NCBI GenBank assembly: GCA_037157565.1
Contig: JAZHRO010000063.1
Coordinates: 157,902,501-157,966,500 of the forward strand
DNA length: 64,000 nucleotides
Source of the DNA: Thalassia testudinum
Lineage: Eukaryota > Streptophyta > Magnoliopsida > Alismatales > Hydrocharitaceae
Direction of reading: 5' to 3'
In this document: piece after piece, positions 1-9,828 of the stretch
How the letters are laid out: each line of letters opens with the position of its first letter
Position numbering within the stretch: the first letter of the stretch is position 1
Program-made: the position numbers and the translations under genes
The notes under the pieces: model-generated
What the model was told of the DNA's origin: nothing
Databases searched by the model: none
The model's input: the letters and a program-made list of their open reading frames with translations, nothing else

Positions 1-1046
1 CTGGAAGATGAGGAATGGAGCAGGACAAAGGAGGACGAAGCGGGAAGAATGGGAACGGAGCAACATGTCATTGTCATCGTGGGATTCGCTTCCGAAATGA
101 GGACGAAAATTGGACTTTATCTCTTGAGAAGCATCTCGAGTGTGGGATAAGCTTCCCTTGAGCTTTGGAGAGGGAGAGAAGAGAAGGGATGAGAATTTCG
201 TATGGAGGGGGTCTCCTTTTATAGTTGTAAGGAGTGAGGGCAATTTGGTCTTTTTAATTTGAAAACCATTAATTTAGGACCTTTAGTGATGGATATATCC
301 ATCGCTAAAGGTCCAAACGTGGGCATAGTTGGCGGTGCTCGCGCGCTCGCTCGCCTCCCATGCGTGAAACGCACTTTCACGTTCTTGAATTCTCGATCGT
401 TCGATGGCGAGATCGAACGGCTGAGATGCATCCTTGCTGTGCCTCAACCGCACGCTCACCCGTGTCTGATCCCGTGTGACACGCGGGCATCTGATGCGGC
501 GTGTGCGCTATCGAGCGTGCACGACCGCTCGATAGCACTCACGCCACATCAGACACCCACCCATAATGTAGGATCAAATGCGGGCGAGCGTGCTGTTGAG
601 CGCGGCTAGTATGCATCTCAGCCGTTCGATCTCGAGATCGAACAATCGAGAATTCAAGAACTTGAACGTGCGTTTCATGCGTTGGAGGCGAGCAGGCGCG
701 CGAGTGTCACCCACTATGCCCACTTTCGGACCTTTACCGACGGATATATCCATCACTAAAGGTCTTGAATTATTGATTTTCAAATTAAAAAGACTAAATT
801 GCCCTCACTCCTTGCAACTATAAAAGGAGACCCCCTCCATACAAAATTCTCATCCATTCCTTCTCTTCTCTCCCTCTCCAAAGCTCGAGAGAAGCTTGTG
901 CTACATCCTGGGATTCTTCTCAAGAGATAAAGTCTAATTTTCATCCTCATTTCAAAAGCGGATCCCGCGACGACAACGACGTGCTGTCCTGTTCCCGTTC
1001 TTCCTACTTTGTCCTCCTTCGTCCTACTCCGTTCCTTGTCTTCTAA
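1..1046. repeat. Large inverted repeat from LTR 3' half (left arm open)
   Basis: Bases 1-517 are the reverse complement of about 526-1046 with an 8-base centre (518-525). The inner part pairs as GCTATCGAGCG (507-517) with CGCTCGATAGC (526-536). By eye the arms agree at roughly 85-90 percent with about 4 bases of net indel. Both arms carry the LTR TATA region and the block reading GGATATATCCATC. The left arm runs off the window, so the true palindrome is longer. Confidence 0.85.
819..826 (+). promoter_or_regulatory. TATA box in E1 5' LTR
   Basis: TATAAAAG, followed by GAGACCCCCTCC and a pyrimidine-rich stretch, lies about 690 bases before the LTR end. It is the probable core promoter for the genomic RNA. 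The inverted arm holds the same box on the minus strand near 219-226. Confidence 0.6.
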
Positions 1047-1254
1047 GCATCGTCCTGTTCGGCTCATCCTCCATGCGACCGTCAAGGAGGATAATTCTCT
1101 TTCCATTCATTTGAATGATTTCTAGAGTAGATTTATTACTTTCTAGTGTAATCATTTTCTGCTTTCTAGTCGCAATGTTTAGTGTAACGAACAGTTTCTT
1201 TGATAATGAATTCCATGTTCATTCTACATCACTTTTTGGTTTTTGTTTGTAATA

Positions 1255-1286
1255 TTCTCTCTCTCTCATTCTCTCTCTCTCTCTTC
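1255..1286. repeat. (CT)n microsatellite in LTR U5
   Basis: Interrupted CT dinucleotide run within the U5 part of the E1 LTR. Confidence 0.8.
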
Positions 1287-1512
1287 TATTTATTATAAAT
1301 AGATAGATAGTTTCTAATCAATTAATCTACCTCGTGACAAATAAAACAAACGCGTATTTTTAAATCAAACATCTGCCTCCCTAAGTTCGACCCGGGATTT
1401 CTATTCTGGTACAAATTTTATTTGTTGAACACTAGTTCTTCGCCTTCATACTACGACGACAAGTTTTTCAAAACCAAATACGTTAGCGTAGCAACTCATA
1501 GCTTCAACATTT

Positions 1513-1530
1513 TGGCGCCATTGCCGGGGA
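1513..1530 (+). other. E1 primer-binding site (tRNA-Asp type)
   Basis: TGGCGCCATTGCCGGGGA is complementary to the 3' end of plant tRNA-Asp (GTC) except for one base (GTT read as ATT). It begins three bases after the LTR terminal CA, as expected for minus-strand DNA priming in Athila-type elements. Confidence 0.9.
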
Positions 1531-2686
1531 AGCGACGCTCTTTGATTTTTTTTCGCATTTTATAACTTACGAATCATTTACCTCACTTCTCTCATTTCTT
1601 ATTATGGTTGCAGGTACCCTTTCAAGATGAGCAAAAGTGGTAGATTGGAGCAAAGTGCTGTTGAAGGTTCTGTAAGTTATCCCCCACCTCCCACCCATTA
1701 GTTTTCATTCCACCATGTAATAACACAAACAACAATCAACCTAGGTGTTCTTATAAACTCTAAGGTTAGTTTTGTTTGTTTGTTTGACACCCACACCTGC
1801 CTCAACCTCCACATTTAAAAAGAAAAATAAAAAAAAATCTCACAGATGTGCACAACCTCATCTGATTTTCAAACTCAACCAGTAAACCGATCTTTGGAGC
1901 TGGTACACACATCCAAACACATAATTGAGTAGAAATCAGATTAGGTAATCACTTGTGTGCCTAATTAAATGGTGTAATAGGCCAATTGTTTGAGTTGATT
2001 GGGCTGCACCACTTCAATTAAAATCAACTCACCAAGTAGCTGCTGCTTAGGTTCAACTCTTAGGGATTTACCAGGCACTCCACATTCTTTTAAGTTTCAA
2101 AGGAAAATATCTTCACCTGTGCTTTCAAAACCTGGTGTGCGAACAAACTTGTTTGAAAATACCTGAAGTTGAATCCTAAAAGCTACTAAGCAAGATTTAA
2201 ACCCTAAAATTCACCACATTAAAAATAATCTTGCTTGAAAACAACTGGTTGTGCATGCACACACACATCAATCAATCATTAAGGGCACAACCAAAATAAA
2301 GGGCCCATCACATTCCAAAGCACATTCAAACCTAGCCCTCAATAAGACAAAGTAGATGTTGGCCTTAAGGATTCAAGTCACTCTTCGAAGCCCAGAATGA
2401 GATTATTTTCGATTAGTCTATTTCTACTATTCAATCTGATATCTAGCTAGGGGAGTAGAATCAAACGATCACGGCTGGAGGGTACACTAGGAACCAGAGG
2501 TGCAAGCTGAAGGAAAAACATTCTCCCCAGTCCCTCCTAACTGGTTAGATTGAACAAACAGAAGTAGATCAAATCATTTCTTTATCTCAAGATGGGTTCT
2601 GGGAGTCTGTAGGTCTTTAGGCCAGCCCACTTAAGGACAGGTTTGATTTCTTGTATTGCAGGGCGCCTTTCTTCCTCCTGTCTATC
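1531..2686 (+). other. E1 leader (5' untranslated region)
   Basis: About 1.15 kb with no sustained frame. It aligns with the minus-strand G1 leader: GGTTGCAGGTACC here (about 1605-1617) matches TTTTGCAGGTACA in G1. It also shares CTTGTGTGCCTAA and TTGTTTGAGTTG with G1 on either side of the E4 insertion point. A pyrimidine-rich stretch ending TTGCAG just before the reading frame could be a splice acceptor; this is inference. Confidence 0.7.
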
Positions 2687-4123
2687 ATGAATCCTTCCAC
2701 ATTTTATATGCATTCCCGCTCTTTCCCTCCTGTTATGAGTAATCCTCAACATGACGATTATCCTGACTCGTACTGTAATCAACCATCGGTTAGTTGGGAT
2801 AACTCGAATTGGGGATACAGTTTCGGACCTCCGTGTTTAGGGTCTAACCCTGAACAACATAATTGTGATTTCTATCCTTCTCAGAGCCACATCGATTATA
2901 GATCGCCACCCTTTCATGGACAACCTAATACGATCTACAATCAAGGAGGATACACTGATTCTTACCCATCCTCTGATTACACTACCTTTAGGTCATCACC
3001 ACCTTTTGAACAATCCAAAATGACCTATTATCATGAAGGGTATAACGAATCTCAATTCGTTAACCCCTCTGCACTGATCCCAAACCTGCCCAACCCTGAA
3101 TCAAGTCAGTTGGTTCAGGTTAACCAGGTTTAAAACAAGGTTTTGGCTAACTTGAGGAATACCATGCAATCTATAGAAGTTCAGCCAATACCTTGCATTA
3201 AAAAATTGGAGCCTCTGATTGAGATGATTGATGATTTGAATAAGTATTTGTTGGATTGGCTCTAGGATGTTAAGGATAAGAACCCAGGTGAGTTTCTACT
3301 TGGGAAGTTAGCAAAATTGAGAATGAGATTTGTGGTTGCTTTGGTTCAATCATAGGATGATTCCCAGGATGAACCCCCTTCAGGAGAGCCAAGGTCAGAA
3401 CTCGCTTAGGCACTTGTCGGGGGGGACACGTGGTACGAGGGTGACCAGATTGAATTAGAGAAACTAATTAAGGATAATATGATTTCTTCACCTGAAATCC
3501 CTGAGCTGGGGTACGAGGAAATGTATGTCTCTATGGACTAGAAAGTGATGGATGATTTTGAGACATACAATAATACAGATTTTGATTCTTTTGATTCTGA
3601 TGGTGAAGATTCAGTTTACGAAGTCTCACGTGAATTTACAAAACATGATTTTTGTGAGACGATTGGGCCTAAGGAATCTAATAGATCATTTGATAGCCCA
3701 ATAATTGAGGAAACTGATCTTATTGGGGCTCACATTATGGATCCAGAATCGCATTTTCTGGAGGATTCAATCCAATGCCCTGATTGTCAGTTACACCCCA
3801 TTGAGCTTATCGATGATCCTATTTTTGAGATAACTAGACCCAAGTCAATTCCGATTCAGCCACATCTTTTAGACTTGGACATTTCAGATGGGGTGATTAA
3901 TATTCAAGAGGTCCCGAAACTTGACATTCTGAATGAGGAGAATAGAAGCTGGGAAGTTCTGATTTGGAAAGCAAACTTTGGAGGAAAAAGAAGACTAAGT
4001 CTAAGGGTTCCAATTCATCTGAAACCATCAAACCAGGACCCTTACGACATTGGTTCTGAGGATGTCAAATCCAAGCACACATTCATTGATTATCCTTTGG
4101 AGCTTGAATTTTCTGTAACCTGA
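2687..4123 (+). pseudogene. E1 unique reading frame, unknown protein (decayed)
   Basis: One frame of about 478 codons runs from the first ATG (2687) to the TGA near 4123, broken by five in-frame stops (one TAA and four TAG, mostly derivable from CAG, CAA or TGG). The N-terminal 150 residues are rich in Tyr, Ser, Pro and Asn. The middle is leucine-rich and probably helical. The C-terminal part is acidic, with runs such as DFDSFDSDGEDSVYE. I see no gag, zinc knuckle, protease or RT motif. It occupies the place of gag-pol between leader and polypurine tract. The frame in E2 (14138-15445, minus) has the same three-part composition, so I infer a shared protein type carried by non-autonomous elements. 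The function is unknown. Confidence 0.6.
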
Positions 4124-5719
4124 CTTTTTGGTCTTGGGTTGCATACTCATAAATCGCAGGCCCGACCCCGCTTGCATTCTAATTTTATGTTTTGGGTAAT
4201 TTTTATCTAGAACCTTAGATATTCTTGATTAAGGGGTATGGGTCTGCACCACAATCTGGTCCACAATTGTGGACATCTGTTGGTATGTCAGAGGTTTCTT
4301 CTTTGTATTCTGATTCTAACCTACACCTATGAATTCTTTATTTCTCTTCTTTGTATAGTGTTCCTAGTTGAAGGCACTAAATTTAGTATGTATACAGTTT
4401 TTGCTTATCTCGGAGTGGACCCAACAGTCACGCAATTTAGGTGCTTTCAACTCTGTTTTATGTCCTTTTAATACAATGAGGACATTGCATTAGATAGGCA
4501 TGGGGGGGTATATATTCATCTCTGAATTTATTCGTCAGCTCTGTAGATTTGTTTTATTTTCTTTTATTTATATTAAAAAAATGGTGGAATTAGGAAAGAG
4601 AACTTGGGTTTAAGAAAATTTTCAATCGTAGGAAATACTACACTAGGATTTGAGCACAAAGACCCTTCAGGTCTTCAGACTTAATCAACCTGTGTATCCA
4701 CTAAAATGTCGACTCATTTTTTCGAGTCCGTGCCATTTTGAATTCTATTGTAATTTGAATAAATAAGTTTGGGTGATAAGTGCAAGACTTATCAACCCAC
4801 CCTCTGATTTGAGGGAACTTTAAGTCTAAAGCATTTGACACTATCTTGTCACTGACTCGTTGTTCGGCAGTTTTAATGGAAATAGGGTAGCTAATGAACC
4901 TTTTAGGGTGATATGGCTGGTAAGTTATCGTAGGTAACAGCTCATAGGTAGGTTGTCCAGAGCCCAGTCACTAGATCATTCTCTTTCTACGGCCTTTGGG
5001 TAAATATTAGACTAGGGAAGCCACCTACTTAAAAAGAAACAAAAAGAGAGAAAAAGAAAGTCAAAGAAAAAGAAAAGGAGAAAAGAAAAAAAAAAGAAAA
5101 CAAAAGAAATAAGCCACACTTCGCTGCACGAGTATGGTTGGCAAGTTGTCGGTGGTAACAGCTCATTGACTAGTTGTCTAGAACCCAGCTCAATAAATGC
5201 ATTGAAATTCCCAAAACACTTAGGAAGAAGGGGAGAAGTAGATAAACTGGGAAGATATACACTGGATTCACCCTTGTGTTGACCCCATAAAAATAAAAGT
5301 AGGGAGAAAGCTACCAGTTGTAAAGATACACCTTTAGGCAGAATTCTCTTTTTAAGGTTACCTAGAGGCGTAGAAATCCGAAGTCCATTTTAACTGTCGA
5401 TTAACGAGTCTATCACATTCACAATAAGATGCTTAGAACTTAGGGTTCTCATCAAATCTTGGATGAGTTGAATGGTCGTAGAAAGCCACTCTTAAACCTT
5501 AAAACTCAAAAAAAAACAAAAAAATTACAAAAGAAGAAAAAGAGAAAGAAATTTTTCCTTGAATAAGGCGAGGGTTTGAGATGGTTTCCATTTTGGCAAA
5601 TACTCGAGCACTGTTGTGCCTTTGAAAGTTCAGATCCTAAGAAAATATTTTCTTAATGATTTAAAATAACTCAAGCCCAAATAATCCAACCTAATTCTTT
5701 TATAAATAGCATAGAGTTT
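4124..5719 (+). other. E1 3' untranslated region
   Basis: Mostly non-coding, with a short open stretch at 4238-4471 that I do not regard as a gene. It contains an extra polypurine-tract-like site (4478-4510), an A/G-rich tract (about 5030-5108) and a second one (about 5510-5560). A related pair of about 57-base segments lies at 4915-4970 and 5133-5191, sharing the block GGTAACAGCTCAT and the ending AACCCAG or AGCCCAG. Confidence 0.6.
4478..4510 (+). other. Extra polypurine-tract-like site in E1
   Basis: A GAGGACATTGCATTAGATAG block runs into GGCATGGGGGGGTA. It lies about 1.25 kb upstream of the true polypurine tract and repeats its core, GGCATGGGGG. Equivalent sites sit at 28376-28408 (E4) and 13551-13582 (E2, minus). 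Confidence 0.7.
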
Positions 5720-5754
5720 TTGCTAGGGACTAGCAAAAGATAGGCATGGGGGTG
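5720..5754 (+). other. E1 polypurine tract and preceding hairpin
   Basis: TTGCTAGGGACTAGCAA forms a 7-base stem with a 3-base loop and is followed by AAGATAGGCATGGGGGTG, directly abutting the LTR start TGATGTAAAC. This is the expected plus-strand priming site. Confidence 0.8.
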
Positions 5755-6923
5755 TGATGTAAACATGTTTACACTACATAAGATGTCTATTTATGCATGT
5801 TCTTAAGCATAGAATTGCATTGCATACTATAAATATTGCATAGCATGCATCATCTTGCATTTAGATTAGTTAGAATAAAATGGAGGTTAATTGTCTCCTT
5901 TTATGCTCAGGGATAGGGTAAAATTGTTATCGGGGCCTCAGATCGAAGATCCAACTGTATAGATTTGATCAAGGCAACAATTGGAGTTCAACGACTCCAA
6001 GATCGCCCTAATCAGACATCTGTAGCATCAGATAGAGATCGAGGAACCCTTTAAGATCAAGGGCCAAGATGGTGTGAATTCGCACTTCAGACTACAAATC
6101 CAACCACACAGATGGATTCGGATCGATGATCGCAGCCTAACGGTGCGAAAATCGACTCAATCCGATAACCGTGGCACCATCTACTTCATCCAGAAGATGG
6201 ATGGACAAGATGACACCATGTGGCGCCATCTCAATTGCCCAATCGACCGCTGCATCCACCGCGCCCTCTCTTCTTCATCGCTTCTTTGCCGTTGGATGAT
6301 CTTCCAACGATTGTGGATGTGCAATGAGTGGGAGGTGGGGATCAGACGCAGGCACGCACATCCACAACCATTGGATGATCATCCAACAGTGGAGAAGCGA
6401 TGAAGAAGAGAGGGCGTAGCGTGTGCAGCGGCCAGTTGGGCGGCTGAGATGGAGCCACGTGGCATCATCTTGGCCATCCATCTTCTGGATGAAGTAGATG
6501 GTGCCACGGTCGTCGGATTGAGTTGATTTTCACGTCGTCAGGCTGTGATCATTGATCCAAATCCATCCGTGCAGTCAGATTTGTCGTCTGAAGTGCGAAT
6601 TCACACCATCTTGGCCCTTGATCTTCTAGGGTTCCTCAATCTCTATCCGATGCTACAAATGTCTGATTAGGGCAATCTTGGAGTCGTTGAACTCCAATCG
6701 TCGCCCTGATCAAATCTATATGGTTGGATCTTCAATCTGAGGCCGTGGTAAAAATTTTTCCCTATCCCTAAACATAAAAGGAGACAATTAACCTCCATTT
6801 TATTCAAACTAATCTAAATGCAAGATGATGCATGCTATGCAATATTTATAGTATGCAATGAAATTCTATGCTTAAGAACATGCTTAAATAGACATCTTAT
6901 GTAGTGTAAACATGTTTACATCA
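5755..6923. repeat. Palindrome of two inverted U3 halves at E1 3' end
   Basis: Arms 5755-6322 and 6356-6923 are equal in length (568 bases) with a 33-base centre and no net indel. The left arm is the family-A U3 start, like 35287-35850. The right arm is its near-perfect reverse complement and ends exactly at the LTR terminus (GTTTACATCA). A normal 3' LTR would instead finish with U5 text ending CAACA. E3 sequence resumes at once at 6924. Confidence 0.9.
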
Positions 6924-7842
6924 GAATCCTCGACTGAAGGAGGGTATTGATGCCAAGGTCAGAACTACATCATCCTATTCATTCCCTAGGTGTTGTGAGC
7001 AAGCACTTCCACCAAATAAGCCATCGAGATCCTCTTGGTCATCCCCAAAAAAAAAAAATCCCAAATGATGCCTCATGAATAAAGGTATGTAAGTCATGTT
7101 GAATTGTTGTGTTATGTTATGTTGGTAACAGCGTTGTGCCAGTAGATATATATATTGATAAAAAAAAGAGATATTTGCTTGTTAAAAGAAAAAAGAGTGT
7201 TATGTTAAGAAGTTTGAGTTATGCGAGTCAAAATGTTTTGAGGCAAAAACACCTTCCATCCCCAACAAACCACCAAATATAGCCTTAACCTATTTTTCTG
7301 TAATGCCATAATTAAAGTGTAATGCCATATAAGACCACAAAATATAGTTGTAAATCTGGTAAGATGTGAGCTCAAGAAGAAAAAGAAAAAGAAAAAGCGA
7401 GAGAGAAAGAGAGAAAAGAAAAGGTACAAAAGATTAAAGAGAGCACTGTTTTCCAACCCTTCTTTAAGTTAAGTTATTCAATAATCTAATAATCTAGATT
7501 TTGAAATACTAGTCTCCATGTAGCACCAAAAGAGAGTGAGCCACCAAATACAATTCCAGTTAACTTAGACATCTGCTACCTAAGCCAAAATCTAGGGCTA
7601 AAATCAGAACATAGTTTATATCCCCGAGAGAAAAGGTTTGCCTATCCCAATAGAATCTTACTACGGGTCAAGTATAAACTTTAAATGTGTATCAACTCTT
7701 CGCTTGGATCCATTGCAGAAGCTATAACATTATATATTCATGGTTATCTAGATTCTAAATTTTTGGATGAAATAAAAAGAAATAAGCCATAGTAAACTCT
7801 TGATACAATGCATTTAGTCTTGCACTTGCTAGGGACTAACAA
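6924..7842 (+). other. E3 3' untranslated region
   Basis: No credible gene. It carries three exact CCACCAAATA motifs (7009-7018, 7270-7279, 7541-7550) plus near variants at about 7332 and 7523. An A/G-rich tract spans about 7376-7430. The same motif recurs in the equivalent regions of E2 and E4. Confidence 0.7.
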
Positions 7843-7860
7843 GATTTAGGCATGGGGGTA
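7843..7860 (+). other. E3 polypurine tract
   Basis: GATTTAGGCATGGGGGTA immediately precedes the LTR start TGCTTGCG, and the hairpin-like TTGCTAGGGACTAACAA lies just upstream (about 7826-7842). Confidence 0.8.
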
Positions 7861-9475
7861 TGCTTGCGTAGCAATCATAAAACCTAATTTGCCTAAATTA
7901 AGGTAGAACCTAGCTTAACACATGCATTCTGCATGCATACACATCGTACTTTGCATCTTAGATGATTTATATGCTTTATATATAATAATGTGCTATTTGA
8001 GAGGTATTACTAATTGCAGGTAATCCAGGGCTGCGGATGATCGATCCAACCTTATGGATCTATTTAGAATAATGATAGGGGTCCAATGCTTCATAGAGTG
8101 CATCAATCAGACTCCCATAGCACCCTAGGGAGTCTACAAAAGAAGCAGTAGCCAAGGGAAAATTGAAGAATACCCAAACATCATATGACAAATCCAACCA
8201 CGCGGATGGATCCGGATCGACGTTCACAGTCCAACGGTGCAGAAATCAACTTAATCGGAGGCTTATGTCATTAGATACAAGAAGAAGAAGATTGACGCCA
8301 TGATGGTGCCACATGGCGGCATCACAGCCACCCCTCACCATGCCTCAATTTGGAAGGAGAATTGTGGGCCATTGGATCATCATCCAACAGCCGCGATCAC
8401 AACCACGTGCCCACACTCAGCCACTTCATCAGATGAGATGAGATCTCGACCGTTGGATTCCCATCCAACGGTAGAGAACACTTGCCAACAAAACGAAAAT
8501 GCAACAAACACATGGGAGTAGCACGTTGGTTAGCGCTCTCTCCATGAGATGAGGGAAGCACGTTCGAGCGGTGCCATGCGTGAAATCAGGAGGGGTACAC
8601 TCGTAGAGGAAATTCAGCCATCAAATCTCCATCTGGTGGCTCGACAGCAAACGTGTGGCGGGCGTGGAGGCACTGGATGAAAAACATGCACGATGACGTG
8701 TGCGGAAACATGCTGGAGCACGCTTTGGGATTTAAAGGCATGATTGAGCATGCATTTAAGCCATCCTATCTTACGATCGAACAGTTGAGGATTGGGCAAT
8801 CAGAAGAGGCGAGCGGTGAAGGAGAGGAAGCGAAGGTGCGAGCACGGGCGAGCTGTAGCCGTACGATCTTCATCCGAGGGCACACAGGCTACCACGTGGC
8901 AACACCATATTCAATTAGAGATAAAAGGATTTAAAAGGCTTAATCAAGGCCGTTGATCTCCTGATCAACGGATCTGATTAATCCAAGGCATTTGCATGGA
9001 TTTAAGGGGCCAAATACCTTCTTTGCCCTCCCTAATGCTATAAAAAGAGGTCAAAGGGACCCCCTTTGAAGGCACTTCTCATATTTTCTCCTTCCTTCTT
9101 CTTCAACCTCTCTTTCTTCTTCCCATCTTCTCTGCATTCATCCATGCACCTCCGTCTGAAGCATCCGTTGGGCCACTCTAACGGATTGTTGCTGCTCTTC
9201 CCAACCTCTCCAAATGGCCACCATGAACTACTCGTGGTGCCCTCATTCCTTTAGATTAGTAGTAGTTTACTTTCATTTCTTCATTCTATTACATATATCA
9301 AATTCAATCTCTTTGTAATGTGAATACTGTGATTGATTGTTTCTATTTTCTAGTAATCATGTTGAGAACAAGTGTAAGAAATAAAAATTGTTTTCTACCT
9401 CCCTGTGATCGACCGGGACTCACCAAGTTTCATTAATTTATTTGCTCGAGACATATTTCACGCTATAGTACAACA
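7861..9475 (+). repeat. E3 3' LTR (family C, 1615 bp)
   Basis: It starts TGCTTGCGTAGCAATCA directly after the polypurine tract and ends TACAACA at 9475, where the minus-strand gag of G1 begins. A TATA box (TATAAAAA) lies at 9039-9046, and the late part has CTACCTCCCTGTGATCGACC, resembling other LTR U5 ends here. Confidence 0.75.
9039..9046 (+). promoter_or_regulatory. TATA box in E3 LTR
   Basis: TATAAAAA within GCTATAAAAAGAGG, about 430 bases before the LTR end; a plausible core promoter. Confidence 0.5.
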
Positions 9476-9828
9476 TGTTAATTTTCTATGTGATCTACGT
9501 CGTGAACAAGGATGGAAAGAAAGGGAGGGATCAGAGAAACTATGATCAAAGGCCCCAGTTTGAAACCCATGGGGTTCTGAACAATGCTGGCTGATAGGTT
9601 GAGCTACATCTAGTTGATTCACGAACTCTCGTCCTGAAGGAGCTTGCGAAGAAGGGAATCCCAAATTCTGGGATTGAGTGGATCGAGAATTGTTTGCAAA
9701 GTTTTTCGCCATCTACTCCTCCATCCTTTTGGTAACTAAGTCCACCTTATCTGGTTTATTATAAATCAGTTCCATATTGAATGAATGAGAGTCGTGGACC
9801 TCATTAACATTTGATCTGGGTTGTTGGG
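9476..9828 (-). pseudogene. G1 gag, distal part (after E2 insertion)
   Basis: The minus-strand text resumes right after the E2 target-site duplication and reads PRSNVNEVHDSHSFNMEL, then KVDLVTKRMEE, a stop, and further gag-like text. It is the continuation of the gag at 19279-20112, interrupted by E2 and cut at 9476 by E3. Its place in a Gag polyprotein is inferred from position, because the conserved capsid core lies in the upstream part. Confidence 0.6.
9824..9828. other. E2 target-site duplication, left copy
   Basis: TTGGG immediately before the left LTR; an identical TTGGG follows the right LTR at 19279-19283. Confidence 0.85.

Larger units (their letters stand above)
526..1509 (+). repeat. 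E1 5' LTR, 3' half (late U3, R, U5), family A
   Basis: This stretch matches the distal part of the family-A solo LTR (20319-22138, read on minus) and the G1 LTR (32036-33078). Shared blocks include the CCATCACTAAAGG stem, the TATA region and GCCTCCCTAAG-type text near the end. It ends in CAACA, followed by a three-base spacer and the PBS. The normal U3 start is not next to it: an inverted copy of the same half precedes it instead. Confidence 0.8.
1..6923 (+). mobile_element. E1: non-autonomous Athila-type LTR retrotransposon
   Basis: This plus-strand element begins left of the window. In order it has an LTR 3' half ending at 1509, a PBS at 1513-1530, a leader, one decayed reading frame (2687-4123), a long 3' untranslated region, a polypurine tract ending at 5754 and an LTR-derived palindrome (5755-6923). 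No gag, protease, RT or integrase is present, so it is a large retrotransposon derivative that would have relied on proteins supplied in trans. Its leader is clearly homologous to that of G1, and its LTR halves match family A. It interrupts the 3' region of E3, which resumes at 6924. Both LTRs are abnormal because each is fused to an inverted copy of itself. Confidence 0.8.
6924..9475 (+). mobile_element. E3: 3' end of a family-C element
   Basis: The 3' untranslated region (6924-7842), polypurine tract (7843-7860) and complete 3' LTR (7861-9475) of a plus-strand element whose remainder lies left of the window, beyond E1. The 3' region begins with GAATCCTCGACTGAAGG, closely matching the E2 3' region near 12823-12840 (minus). 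The LTR start resembles that of E2. E3 was inserted into the gag of G1, whose minus-strand text resumes at 9476. Confidence 0.75.

Noticed and set aside
219..823. Similar open frames on opposite strands (219-431 and 578-823)
   Set aside because: Also produced by a palindrome of LTR text, not genes.
6074..6481. Opposing similar open frames of 109 and 68 codons
   Set aside because: They are the two arms of the E1 palindrome read in opposite directions; similarity reflects the inverted repeat.
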